Below, piece by piece: positions 37,304-45,946 of a stretch of 64,000 nt of DNA. The stretch covers positions 186,001-250,000 of the forward strand of contig NZ_MNPW01000004.1 of assembly GCF_001983175.1 (NCBI RefSeq), in the 5' to 3' direction. Position numbers and translations under genes: made by a program. Below the pieces are notes generated by a model, which had not been told where the DNA came from, ran no database searches, and was given only the letters and a program-made list of their open reading frames with translations. This DNA comes from Pseudomonas cedrina subsp. cedrina. GTDB taxonomy: Bacteria; Pseudomonadota; Gammaproteobacteria; Pseudomonadales; Pseudomonadaceae. Each line of letters begins with the position of its first letter. Position 1 is the stretch's first letter.

Positions 37304-38122
37304 ATGAAGAAGTCATTGGTGATAAGTGGGTTGGTTGCGGCGATGCTGCTGGCCGGGTGTCAGTCGGTCAATACCACCAGCGGCGGCGCCGTTGGGGTCG
37401 AGCGCAAGCAGTACATGTTCAGCATGCTGTCGAGTCAGGAAGTCGACCAGATGTATGCACAGTCCTACCAGCAGACCCTGGGCGAAGCCAGCAGCAAGGG
37501 CCAGTTGGACAAGACCAGCGCCAACGCCAAGCGCGTGCAGGCCATTGCCAAGCGGCTGATCGCCCAGGCGCCCACCTTCCGCCCCGATGCGGCGCAGTGG
37601 AAATGGGAAGTGAACCTGATCAAGAGCGACGAGATGAACGCCAACTGCGGGCCTGGCGGCAAGATCTTCGTGTACAGCGCCTTGATCGATAACCTCAAGC
37701 TGACCGATGACGAACTGGCGGCGGTGATGGGCCATGAAATCGCCCACGCCTTGCGTGAACATGGTCGTGAAGCCATGTCCAAGGCGTACGGGATCGAGAT
37801 GGCCAAGCAGGGTGCCGGCGCGTTGTTCGGCCTCGGCCAGGACAGCCTGGCGCTGGCCGATACCGTGGCCAACTACGGCATGACCTTGCCCAACAGCCGC
37901 AGCAACGAAAACGAAGCCGACCTGATCGGCCTGGAGCTGTCGGCCCGCGCCGGCTACAACCCGAACGCGGCGATCACGCTGTGGAACAAGATGGCCAAGG
38001 CTTCGGAAGGTTCGCCACCGGAGTTCATGAGCACGCACCCGGCGTCCGACAGCCGGATTGCCTCGTTGCAGGCGGCGATTCCTAAAGTGATGCCGCTGTA
38101 CCAGCAGGCCAAAAAATCCTGA
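37304..38122 (+). CDS. M48 family metalloprotease lipoprotein (LoiP/YggG-like)
   Basis: A 272-residue lipoprotein with lipobox LLAGC (lipidated Cys19). The zinc motif HEIAH is at 144-148 (His144, Glu145, His148), with the third ligand Glu204 in NENEADLIG. It resembles E. coli LoiP and related outer-membrane M48 peptidases that handle misassembled envelope proteins. The ATG at 37304 has GGGAG upstream; an earlier in-frame ATG would disrupt the signal peptide. A short REP palindrome follows. Confidence 0.9.
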   Translation: MKKSLVISGLVAAMLLAGCQSVNTTSGGAVGVERKQYMFSMLSSQEVDQMYAQSYQQTLGEASSKGQLDKTSANAKRVQAIAKRLIAQAPTFRPDAAQWKWEVNLIKSDEMNANCGPGGKIFVYSALIDNLKLTDDELAAVMGHEIAHALREHGREAMSKAYGIEMAKQGAGALFGLGQDSLALADTVANYGMTLPNSRSNENEADLIGLELSARAGYNPNAAITLWNKMAKASEGSPPEFMSTHPASDSRIASLQAAIPKVMPLYQQAKKS

Positions 38123-38150
38123 TCCACCGATAAGCACATGGCTGGATTTT

Positions 38151-38196
38151 TGTAGTGAGCGAGCTTGCCTCGCGCGGGGCAAGCCCGCTCACTACA
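38151..38196. repeat. Two abutting REP arms (46 bp)
   Basis: TGTAGTGAGCGAGCTTGCCT is joined directly to the complementary arm ending ACTACA with no loop. The arm type matches the inner REPINs at 22595, 36944 and 47413. It lies between the converging M48 and Gdt1-type genes and may act as a terminator. Confidence 0.85.
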
Positions 38197-38216
38197 GAAC
38201 TGTGCTCATGAGCGCC

Positions 38217-38801
38217 TTAGATCCACCCGCTGCTTTGCATGGCCTTGTACACCGCTACAACCGCCAGAATGAAAAACGCGGTCGCCGCGAGTCTACGGAT
38301 CAAGGTCAACGGCAATTTCTCCGCCGCAAAATTCCCCGCCAATACCACCGGCACGTTGGCAATCAACATGCCCACGGTCGTCCCGATAATCACCAGCCAC
38401 AGCTCTGGGTACTGCGCCGCCAGCATCACGGTGGCAATCTGCGTCTTATCACCGATTTCGGCGAGGAAAAACGCGATCAACGTGGTCAGGAACGGCCCGA
38501 ATTTGCGGCTGGTACTGGCTTCATCCTCGTCGAGTTTGTCCGGCACCAGGGTCCACAGCGCCGTGGCGCAGAAGCTGGCTGCGAGGATCCAATGCAACAC
38601 CGCATCCGAGAAGAAGCTTCCGAACCAGGCCCCCACGGCACCGGCGGCCGCATGGTTGGCCAGGGTCGCGGCAACGATGCCGGCGATGATAGGCCAGGGT
38701 TTGCGAAAGCGAGCAGCCAGGATGAGCGCGAGCAATTGCGTCTTGTCGCCGATTTCGGCCAAGGCAACGATTGCGGTGGGAACGAGCAGTGAATCCAGCA
38801 T
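38217..38801 (-). CDS. TMEM165/Gdt1 (UPF0016) family cation transporter
   Basis: A 194-residue membrane protein with six hydrophobic segments arranged as two repeats, each with the EIGDKTQ motif (AEIGDKTQLLAL and AEIGDKTQIATV). This family moves manganese or calcium out of the cytoplasm in exchange for protons. A yybP-ykoY manganese riboswitch lies directly upstream, which strongly points to manganese export. The ATG at 38801 gives the family start; the long upstream frame is the riboswitch leader and is not coding. Confidence 0.9.
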   Translation of the reverse strand: MLDSLLVPTAIVALAEIGDKTQLLALILAARFRKPWPIIAGIVAATLANHAAAGAVGAWFGSFFSDAVLHWILAASFCATALWTLVPDKLDEDEASTSRKFGPFLTTLIAFFLAEIGDKTQIATVMLAAQYPELWLVIIGTTVGMLIANVPVVLAGNFAAEKLPLTLIRRLAATAFFILAVVAVYKAMQSSGWI

Positions 38802-38832
38802 CAGGTAGGTTTCCAGGGGCGGGTCGACACGG

Positions 38833-38881
38833 CTATGACACGTACAGCCTTCCCGCCCCGGGTAAGGTGTGCGTGTCATAG
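38833..38881 (-). promoter_or_regulatory. Hairpin between the riboswitch aptamer and the Gdt1-type gene
   Basis: A 10-bp stem, CTATGACACG (38833-38842) with CGTGTCATAG (38872-38881), encloses a GC-rich inner stem. Its upstream arm overlaps the 3' end of the aptamer. No T run follows, so it more likely acts on translation start or mRNA folding than as a simple terminator. Confidence 0.55.
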
Positions 38882-39010
38882 GTCTTGTCAAACCCCGGTC
38901 CGTCTGTGCGGACTCCTGGGTCGCATACGCCATGGTCTGTTGACCAAGTATGTTGACGTATGCCGGACGAGCGTGGCGCTCGTGGGAGACTACTCCCCTA
39001 GGACGGAGCG
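38876..39010 (-). ncRNA. yybP-ykoY manganese riboswitch
   Basis: Read on the minus strand, the leader carries the conserved aptamer blocks GGGGAGTAG, GTCAACATAC and GCGTATGCGAC, followed by AAGACC at the 3' side, in the order seen in E. coli mntP and alx leaders. This RNA class senses Mn2+ and turns on manganese exporters. It is placed upstream of a TMEM165/Gdt1 exporter, a common pairing. The outer boundaries are approximate. Confidence 0.85.
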
Positions 39011-39061
39011 GATTCTGCCTAGGCAAAACCCGTTCGGCAAGCGTTCTTTTTCAAACGGGCC

Positions 39062-40060
39062 TCAGCCGCGTTTGGCCCGGTAGATGCGAAAACCGTTGCC
39101 TTCTGCCTTGATTGCGCAGATGCCCAAGTGCTCCTCGATCAAGGGCTGGTACTTGAGGAAACTGTTCGCGACCAAGCGCAGTTCGCCGCCTTTTGCCAGG
39201 TGTTTGCCGGCTTTTCGCAGAAGATTCTCTGTGGCGAAATAGTCGGTGTGCACGCCCACATGGAACGGTGGGTTGGTCAGAATCGCATTCAGACCCTGCG
39301 GTGCTGCGTCAATGCCATCACCGGTCAGCACTTCGGCTTCCAGACCGTTGGCGGCCAGGGTCAGGCGGCTGCTGGCGACGGCGAACGCATCCACATCCAG
39401 CATCGTGACGGTGTTGTGCGGGTAGCGCCGCTTGACCGCAGCCCCCAGCACGCCGGCACCGCAACCGAAGTCCAGCAGATGGCCGCTGGGCAGCTTGTCC
39501 AGATGCTGCAGCAACAACTCGGTGCCGCGATCCAGACGGCCGTGGCTGAACACGCCCGGCAAGCTCACGACTTTCAAAGGGCCTTCGGCCAGGGGCACTT
39601 CGAAGACCTGTGCCAGGCTCTCCAGCTCGACCGCCTGCGGAGCGTTGGCCACGGTAGTCTGCCACAGCTGGCAATGCCGCGCGCTGTCGAGCTTGCGCGG
39701 TTTACCCAGCGGGCTCATCTGCTTGGCGGCGCTTTCGATGCCGGCTTTTTTCTCGCCCACCAGGAACAGCTCGGCGCCGGGCAGGCGCGCGGCCACGGCA
39801 TTGAGCAGGTAGTCGGTGAGGTCCTTGGACTTGGGCAGGAAGATCACCGCCGCGTCAAACTCGCGCTCGGGCACATTCACGCCGAACTGGCTGCGCTCCG
39901 GGAAGCGGGCGTCGAGCGCCGCCTGGTCGCCGGCATGCCAGCACCAGCCGCGAGCGTTGGGCAAGCGCCCCAGCAAGTCGTCGGCAGGCAAACCCACCAG
40001 CAGCAGCTTGCCCTGAAAAAGTTCGGCCTGGCGAAGCAGTACTTCACTGCGCGGATCCAT
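39062..40060 (-). CDS. rsmC: 16S rRNA m2G1207 methyltransferase RsmC
   Basis: A 332-residue protein made of a degenerate N-terminal methyltransferase-like half and an active C-terminal half with the SAM motif [15 protein letters not shown] and catalytic [10 protein letters not shown]. It methylates G1207 of 16S rRNA in assembled 30S subunits. AGGAG precedes the ATG. The 30-base gap to the dehydrogenase gene on the same strand suggests cotranscription. Confidence 0.93.
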   Translation of the reverse strand: MDPRSEVLLRQAELFQGKLLLVGLPADDLLGRLPNARGWCWHAGDQAALDARFPERSQFGVNVPEREFDAAVIFLPKSKDLTDYLLNAVAARLPGAELFLVGEKKAGIESAAKQMSPLGKPRKLDSARHCQLWQTTVANAPQAVELESLAQVFEVPLAEGPLKVVSLPGVFSHGRLDRGTELLLQHLDKLPSGHLLDFGCGAGVLGAAVKRRYPHNTVTMLDVDAFAVASSRLTLAANGLEAEVLTGDGIDAAPQGLNAILTNPPFHVGVHTDYFATENLLRKAGKHLAKGGELRLVANSFLKYQPLIEEHLGICAIKAEGNGFRIYRAKRG

Positions 40061-40090
40061 GGTCTGCTCCTTGAAAAGGGGCGCAGTTTA

Positions 40091-41056
40091 TCAACTCACG
40101 ACGCGCAGCGGGGCGCCGCTGAAAAAGCCTCGGGCGTTTTCGGCCAGTTGGCCGACGATGCGCTGGCGCGCTTCACGGCTGCCCCAGGCGCTGTGCGGGG
40201 TGACGATCAGCCGTGGGATATCGCCGGCCAGCAGCGGGTTGCCGTTGACTGGTGGCTCCACGCTCAATACATCGGTCGCCGCGCCGCCCAAGTGGCCGCT
40301 GCGCAACGCATCCGCCAGGGCTTGCTCGTCGATCAAGCCGCCGCGTGCGGTGTTGACCACAAACGCGCCAGGCTTGAGCAGCGCCAGTTCACGGGCGCCG
40401 ATAAAGCCGCGGGTGTGTTCGTTGAGCGGGCAGTGCAAGGTCAGCGCGTCGACCTGCGCCAGCAGTTCATCCAGCGGCACGCGATCAGCGCGGGCAGGGC
40501 GCCCGGGGATCGCGCCGAGCAGCACGCGCATGCCAAAGGCTTCGGCCAGGCGCGCCACGGCGCTGCCCAGCTCACCGTGGCCGAGCAGGCCGAGGGTTTT
40601 GCCCTCCAGCTCGACAATCGGGTGGTCCAGCAGGCAGAACTGCTTCGCCTGCTGCCACTTGCCGGCGTTCACATCCCGTTGATAATCCTGCAAGCGCGTT
40701 GCCAGGTTGAGCAACAGCATGATCGTGTGCTGTGCCACCGAGGGCGTGCCGTAGCCTTGGCAGTTGCTCACGGTGATGCCATGGGCGCGGGCGGCGTCGA
40801 GGTCGATGTTGTTGGTGCCGGTGGCCGACACCAGGATCAGCTTGAGTGCCGGGCAGGCCGCCAGGGTTTCAGCGGTGAGCGGGATTTTGTTGCTGATGAC
40901 CACTTGGGCGCCTTGAAGGCGTTCGGCCACGTTCTGCGCGGTGGTGTCCGAAAACAACTGCAGCTCGCCGAGGCTGTCGCGCAGCTCGCTGAGGTCAAGG
41001 TCCCCCAGGTCCAGGGACGGGTGATCAAGGAAGACGGCGCGGCAATTGTTCGTCAT
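40091..41056 (-). CDS. D-2-hydroxyacid dehydrogenase (glycerate dehydrogenase-like)
   Basis: A 321-residue NAD(P)-dependent 2-hydroxyacid dehydrogenase. The Rossmann motif is GLLGHGELGSAVA, and the catalytic Arg and His are in NTARGGLIDE and VTPHSAWG. Close family members act on glycerate/hydroxypyruvate. A short insert-free catalytic domain excludes SerA-type regulation. The ATG at 41056 is used; a TTG one codon upstream is possible. It is divergent from the LysE-family exporter gene. Confidence 0.88.
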   Translation of the reverse strand: MTNNCRAVFLDHPSLDLGDLDLSELRDSLGELQLFSDTTAQNVAERLQGAQVVISNKIPLTAETLAACPALKLILVSATGTNNIDLDAARAHGITVSNCQGYGTPSVAQHTIMLLLNLATRLQDYQRDVNAGKWQQAKQFCLLDHPIVELEGKTLGLLGHGELGSAVARLAEAFGMRVLLGAIPGRPARADRVPLDELLAQVDALTLHCPLNEHTRGFIGARELALLKPGAFVVNTARGGLIDEQALADALRSGHLGGAATDVLSVEPPVNGNPLLAGDIPRLIVTPHSAWGSREARQRIVGQLAENARGFFSGAPLRVVS

Positions 41057-41142
41057 CAACTGTACCTTTTGCGACAGGGGTTCGAAGGCGTAATCTGCCG
41101 AGCCTACCAGATGAAATAATCCGTTACGTAATGGGAGTGAGC

Positions 41143-41775
41143 ATGTACGCCGCCGAGTTTTTGACCGTAGCCCTGATTCACCTGTTGGCGGTGGCCAGCC
41201 CCGGCCCGGATTTCGCGGTGGTGGTGCGTGAAAGCGTGACCCATGGCCGCCGTGCCGGGACTTGGACCGCGCTGGGGGTGGGCTCGGCGATTTTCCTGCA
41301 TGTGGGTTACTCGCTGCTCGGCATCGGCTTGATCGTGTCCCAGTCCATCGTGCTGTTCAATGCGTTGAAATGGGCCGCGGCGGCCTACCTGCTCTATATC
41401 GGCTTCAAAGCCCTGCGTGCGCAGCCGGCCAAGCCTGCCGCCGAGGGTGAGCTGCATCGCGAAGCAGGCGAACGCACCCCGCGTGGCGCGTTTACCGCAG
41501 GCTTCGTGACCAATGGCTTGAACCCCAAGGCCACGTTGTTCTTCCTCTCGCTGTTTACCGTAGTGATCAACCCGCATACGCCGCTGGCGATCCAGGCGGG
41601 TTATGGCGTGTATTTAGCGGTGGCGACGGCGCTGTGGTTCTGCCTGGTGGCGATGCTGTTCAGCCAGCAGCGCGTGCGCGCCGGGTTTGCGCGGATGGGG
41701 CATTGGTTTGATCGGACGATGGGGGCGGTGTTGATTGCCATTGGTGTAAAGCTGGCCTTCACCAGCATGAAATAA
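41143..41775 (+). CDS. LysE/RhtB-family amino acid exporter
   Basis: A 210-residue inner-membrane protein with about six hydrophobic segments and the family motif LLAVASPGPDFAVVVRESVTHGRR near the N-terminus. LysE/RhtB proteins export amino acids such as threonine, homoserine or lysine; the substrate cannot be told. GGGAG is 5 bases before the ATG at 41143, which favours this start over the ATG four codons upstream. Confidence 0.9.
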   Translation: MYAAEFLTVALIHLLAVASPGPDFAVVVRESVTHGRRAGTWTALGVGSAIFLHVGYSLLGIGLIVSQSIVLFNALKWAAAAYLLYIGFKALRAQPAKPAAEGELHREAGERTPRGAFTAGFVTNGLNPKATLFFLSLFTVVINPHTPLAIQAGYGVYLAVATALWFCLVAMLFSQQRVRAGFARMGHWFDRTMGAVLIAIGVKLAFTSMK

Positions 41776-41785
41776 ACACCGTAAC

Positions 41786-41874
41786 TGTGGGAGCGGGCTT
41801 GCTCGCGAAAGCGGTGGGTCAGTCATTACATCATTGCCAGAACTGCCGCTTTCGCGAGCAAGCCCGCTCCCACA
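41786..41874. repeat. REPIN, GGGAGCGGGCTTGCTCGCGA type
   Basis: Inverted arms TGTGGGAGCGGGCTTGCTCG (from 41786) and complement (to 41874) around a short loop that itself carries a GAAAGCGG / CCGCTTTC extension. It lies between the LysE-type gene and the acyl-CoA ligase gene. Confidence 0.92.
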
Positions 41875-42021
41875 ATTGCTCTCTGCAAGGCTTCAATGCT
41901 GGCGCAAAGCTAGCATTCACTGCCTCCTACAAATCATTCCTTTGGCTGATTTGACTGAAACATAAGGTCTCTAAAGTGCAGGTCTTCAAGCCAAGACCGT
42001 GCAGTCATAAAAGGGATTCGT

Positions 42022-43704
42022 ATGTTGCAGACCCGTGTCATTCCGCCCGCCGAAGGTGCGTATCAATACCCGCTCTTGATCAAGCGCCTGCTGATGTCCG
42101 GGACCCGCTACGAGAAGACCCGGGAAATCGTCTACCGCGACAAACTGCGCTACACCTACCCGACCCTGATCGAGCGGGTGGCGCGCCTGGCCAATGTGCT
42201 GACCGAGGCCGGGGTCAAGGCCGGTGATACCGTGGCGGTGATGGACTGGGACAGCCATCGCTACCTGGAGTGCATGTTCGCCATCCCGATGATCGGCGCG
42301 GTAATCCACACCATCAACGTGCGCCTGTCGCCGGAACAGATCCTGTACACCATGAACCACGCCGAGGACCGCTTCGTGCTGGTCAACAGTGAGTTCGTGG
42401 GGCTTTACCAAGCCATCGCCGGGCAGCTCACCACCGTCGACAAGACCCTGCTGCTCACCGACGGCGAGTCCAGGACCGCCGAGTTGCCCGACCTGGTGGG
42501 CGAGTACGAAACCCTGCTCGCCGCCGCCAGCCCGAAGTACGACTTCCAGGACTTCGACGAACACTCCGTCGCCACCACCTTCTACACCACCGGTACCACC
42601 GGCAACCCCAAGGGCGTGTACTTCACCCACCGCCAACTGGTGCTGCACACCATCGGCGTGGCGACCATCATGGGCAGCGTCGACAGCGTGCGCCTGCTGG
42701 GCACCAACGACGTGTACATGCCGATCACGCCGATGTTCCACGTGCATGCCTGGGGCTTGCCATACGTGGCGACCATGCTGGGGCTGAAGCAGGTTTATCC
42801 CGGCCGCTACGACCCTGAGTACCTGGTGGAGCTGTGGCGCAAGGAGAAGGTCACCTTTTCCCACTGCGTGCCGACCATCCTGCAAATGGTGCTCAACGCC
42901 AAGGCCGCCCAAGGCGTGGATTTCGGCGGCTGGAAAATCGTCATCGGCGGCAGTGCGCTCAACCGTACGCTGTATGAAGCGTCCAAGGCGCGTGGCATTC
43001 AGTTGACCGCGGCCTACGGCATGTCCGAAACCGGGCCGCTGGTGTCCTGCGCCCACCTCAACGAGGAGCTGATTGCCGGCACCGAGGATGAACGCACCAC
43101 TTACCGCATCAAGGCCGGTGTGCCCGGGCCCCTGGTGGAAGCGGCGATCATGGACGGCGAGGGCAACTTCCTGCCCGCCGACGGCGAGTCCCAGGGCGAG
43201 CTGGTGCTGCGCGCGCCGTGGCTGACCGAAGGGTATTACCGGGAGCCGCAGAAGGGCGCCGAGTTATGGGCCGGCGGCTGGATGCACACCGGCGACGTCG
43301 CGACGCTGGACGCCTTTGGTGTGATCGACATCCGCGACCGCATCAAGGACGTGATCAAGACCGGCGGCGAGTGGATCTCGTCCCTGGCCCTCGAAGACCT
43401 GGTCAGCCGTCACCCGGCGGTACGCGAAGTAGCGGTGGTGGGCATCGCCGATCCGCAGTGGGGCGAGCGCCCGTTTGCCCTGCTGGTGGTGCGTGATGGC
43501 CATGTGATAGGGGCCCGTGAGCTCAAGGAACACCTCAAGCCGTTCGTGGAGCTGGGCCATTTGAGCAAGTGGGCGATTCCGAGCCAGATCGCGGTTGTTA
43601 CCGAAATTCCCAAGACCAGTGTCGGCAAGCTCGACAAAAAACGTATCCGCATTGACATCATCGAATGGCAGGCCAACAACAGCACGTTCCTGTCCACCCT
43701 CTGA
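42022..43704 (+). CDS. Medium/long-chain fatty acyl-CoA ligase (AlkK-like)
   Basis: A 560-residue AMP-forming ligase. The P-loop-like motif YTTGTTGNPKGV is near residue 190, AYGMSETGP near 335, and the adenylation motif GGWMHTGDVAT and C-terminal Lys motif PKTSVGKLDKKRIR are complete. It resembles AlkK and the P. putida PP_0763-type ligases that activate medium-chain fatty acids (recalled, not checked). The next genes encode an outer-membrane DUF1302 barrel and a DUF1329 protein, and then a LuxR regulator, so this looks like a fatty-acid or related hydrophobic carboxylate uptake module. Confidence 0.9.
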   Translation: MLQTRVIPPAEGAYQYPLLIKRLLMSGTRYEKTREIVYRDKLRYTYPTLIERVARLANVLTEAGVKAGDTVAVMDWDSHRYLECMFAIPMIGAVIHTINVRLSPEQILYTMNHAEDRFVLVNSEFVGLYQAIAGQLTTVDKTLLLTDGESRTAELPDLVGEYETLLAAASPKYDFQDFDEHSVATTFYTTGTTGNPKGVYFTHRQLVLHTIGVATIMGSVDSVRLLGTNDVYMPITPMFHVHAWGLPYVATMLGLKQVYPGRYDPEYLVELWRKEKVTFSHCVPTILQMVLNAKAAQGVDFGGWKIVIGGSALNRTLYEASKARGIQLTAAYGMSETGPLVSCAHLNEELIAGTEDERTTYRIKAGVPGPLVEAAIMDGEGNFLPADGESQGELVLRAPWLTEGYYREPQKGAELWAGGWMHTGDVATLDAFGVIDIRDRIKDVIKTGGEWISSLALEDLVSRHPAVREVAVVGIADPQWGERPFALLVVRDGHVIGARELKEHLKPFVELGHLSKWAIPSQIAVVTEIPKTSVGKLDKKRIRIDIIEWQANNSTFLSTL

Positions 43705-44034
43705 CACCCTCGCCGTGCCCATTCGGGCACGGCAATGCTCTATCTCGCAGCTTTACTTGTGATTTGCGAATTTTCAGCCATCCTTCCCGCGTCGGCCTTC
43801 GCCGACATGGCGAAAGGGTCGTGGCAGACGGGTCGGTAATGCAAATCACACTTTAGAGGGATCAAGCACTACCCCCTGCTGGCTATAGTCCCTCCCAGAG
43901 TTTTTCAAGGATGTTTCGCTTCGGGCCAAGGGGGCCTGGTTGCCGAGCGGCATTGGAATCGTTGTATTCCGGCCGTTACAAGCATCACCGAAAGTACTCA
44001 CTGCCATAACAATAATGCACATGGAGTAGCGTCG
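43705..44034. other. 330-base gap before the DUF1302 gene
   Basis: A GC-rich hairpin GCCGTGCCC / GGGCACGGC (43712-43733) follows the ligase stop and may end that transcript. A second hairpin GTCGGC / GCCGAC is near 43791. Beyond it lies the promoter region of the DUF1302-DUF1329 pair; ATGGAGTAG supplies the ribosome binding site. I could not assign a promoter with certainty and see no small gene. Confidence 0.45.
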
Positions 44035-45903
44035 ATGACCCAAGTAAACCAGTTCTGGCGCCGGGCGAAATTGCCCCTGGCCGTCAGTCTCGCTTCTACG
44101 CTCGCCGGGCCTGCATTCGGCGTCAGTTTCAATATCGGTGAAATCGAAGGGAGCTTTGACTCGTCGCTTTCGGTGGGGGCAAGCTGGTCCACAGCCAAAC
44201 CCAACCAGGATCTGATTGGCGCCAACAATGGCGGCAACGGTCTTTCCCAGACTTCCGATGACGGCCACCTGAACTTCAAGCGCGGGGAAACCTTCTCGAA
44301 GATATTCAAGGGTATCCACGACCTGGAATTGAAATACGGCGACACCGGCGTGTTTGTGCGCGGCAAGTACTGGTATGACTTCGAACTCAAGGATGAGGGC
44401 CGCCTGTTCAAGGACATCAGCGACAGCAACCGCAAGGAGGGCGCAAAGTCCTCGGGCGGGCAGATTCTGGATGCGTTCGTCTACCACAACTACTCGATTG
44501 CTGATCAGCCGGGCAACGTGCGGTTCGGTAAGCAAGTCGTCAGTTGGGGTGAAAGTACCTTTATCGGTGGTGGTATCAACTCCATCAACCCGATCGACGT
44601 GTCCGCGTTCCGTCGTCCGGGGGCTGAGGTCAAGGAAGGCTTGATTCCAGTCAATATGTTCTATGTGTCCCAATCGCTCACCGACAATCTGTCGGCAGAA
44701 GCGTTTTATCAGTTGGAATGGGACCAGACGGTTACCGATAACTGCGGCACGTTCTTCTCGCAGCCTGACGTAGTTTCCGATGGTTGCAGCGATAATCTGC
44801 GGGTGTTGAACAGCCGTCGCTTCCTGCCCGGGTCCGGGGCCTTTCTACCGGGCTTGGCAGCCAATGGCGTAGACATCAATAACGAGGGCGTCCTCGTTCG
44901 CCGCGGTCCCGACCGTGATGCGCGCGACAGCGGCCAATTCGGTGCCGCATTCCATTACAACTATGAGCCGCTGGACACCGAGTTCGGGGCTTACTTCATG
45001 AACTACCACAGTCGTTCGCCAATTTTCAGCGCCCAGGGCGCACGGCAATCCGCTTACACCGGAGCAACGCCGGGCGTGCCAGGTGCACTGCGGCCACTGG
45101 TGGTTGCGGGTAACTCCAATTACTTCATCGAATACCCTGAGGACATTCGTCTTTATGGCTTGAGCTTCTCCACTACGTTGCCCACGGGGACCGCCTGGAG
45201 TGGCGAGCTGAGTTATCGCCCTAACGCCCCTGTCCAATTGAGCACTACCGATATTCTTTTTGCGGGCGTCACGCCAATTCCTGGTTTTGGCAATGCGTCG
45301 GTGCTCAAGGGCAGCCCTGGGCAAGATCTGCATGGATATAAGCGCAAGGAAGTCACTCAGTTCCAGACAACCTTCACGCACTTCTTCGATCAAGTGATGG
45401 GCGCCAGCCGCTTGACCACGTTGGGTGAGATTGGGGTGACTCACGTGGGCGGCCTCGAGAGCAAATCAGAGGCACGTTATGGCCGCGACCCGGTATTTGG
45501 TCCAGGCACGTTGCCCGGTGGTTTCTGCAATACGCTCAATAACTCGACCGCCGTGGGCGGCGGATTGGGCAATGCCAACGGCCTGAACACCAACTGCAAC
45601 AATGACGGCTTCACCACCGCCACTTCCTGGGGCTACCGCGCTCGGGCGATCTGGGAATACCCGGACGTCTTCGCCGGCGTAAACCTCAAGCCCAACGTGG
45701 CGTGGTCCCATGACGTCAAGGGTTACTCCCCTGGTCCTGGCGCCAACTTCGAAGAGGGCCGCAAAGCCGTCAGCCTGGGTCTGGATGCCGAATACCAGAA
45801 CACCTACACCGCGAGCCTGAACTACACCAACTTCTTCGGTGGCGATTTCAGTACCGTGAATGACCGAGACTTTGTGGCCTTGAGCTTCGGCGCGAACTTC
45901 TAA
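44035..45903 (+). CDS. DUF1302 outer-membrane barrel protein
   Basis: A 622-residue protein with a signal peptide (to about residue 30, ending PAFG) and a long beta-rich body that ends in Phe (FGANF), the usual outer-membrane barrel signature. DUF1302 proteins are predicted porin-like barrels found beside DUF1329 genes and fatty-acid or hydrocarbon genes in Pseudomonas and Alcanivorax. Transport of hydrophobic compounds is inferred from context. Its codon use is slightly less GC-rich than the flanking ligase. The DUF1329 gene starts 43 bases later. Confidence 0.87.
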   Translation: MTQVNQFWRRAKLPLAVSLASTLAGPAFGVSFNIGEIEGSFDSSLSVGASWSTAKPNQDLIGANNGGNGLSQTSDDGHLNFKRGETFSKIFKGIHDLELKYGDTGVFVRGKYWYDFELKDEGRLFKDISDSNRKEGAKSSGGQILDAFVYHNYSIADQPGNVRFGKQVVSWGESTFIGGGINSINPIDVSAFRRPGAEVKEGLIPVNMFYVSQSLTDNLSAEAFYQLEWDQTVTDNCGTFFSQPDVVSDGCSDNLRVLNSRRFLPGSGAFLPGLAANGVDINNEGVLVRRGPDRDARDSGQFGAAFHYNYEPLDTEFGAYFMNYHSRSPIFSAQGARQSAYTGATPGVPGALRPLVVAGNSNYFIEYPEDIRLYGLSFSTTLPTGTAWSGELSYRPNAPVQLSTTDILFAGVTPIPGFGNASVLKGSPGQDLHGYKRKEVTQFQTTFTHFFDQVMGASRLTTLGEIGVTHVGGLESKSEARYGRDPVFGPGTLPGGFCNTLNNSTAVGGGLGNANGLNTNCNNDGFTTATSWGYRARAIWEYPDVFAGVNLKPNVAWSHDVKGYSPGPGANFEEGRKAVSLGLDAEYQNTYTASLNYTNFFGGDFSTVNDRDFVALSFGANF

Positions 45904-45946
45904 GCACACTCTTTTCAAGTGCATGTATTTTCAGGAAGACCAGAGT

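Noticed and set aside
39128..41119. Open frame of 663 codons on the plus strand
   Set aside because: It is opposite rsmC and the 2-hydroxyacid dehydrogenase gene and even crosses the gap between them. Composition (Gln, His, Ala, Val rich) is typical of antisense shadow.
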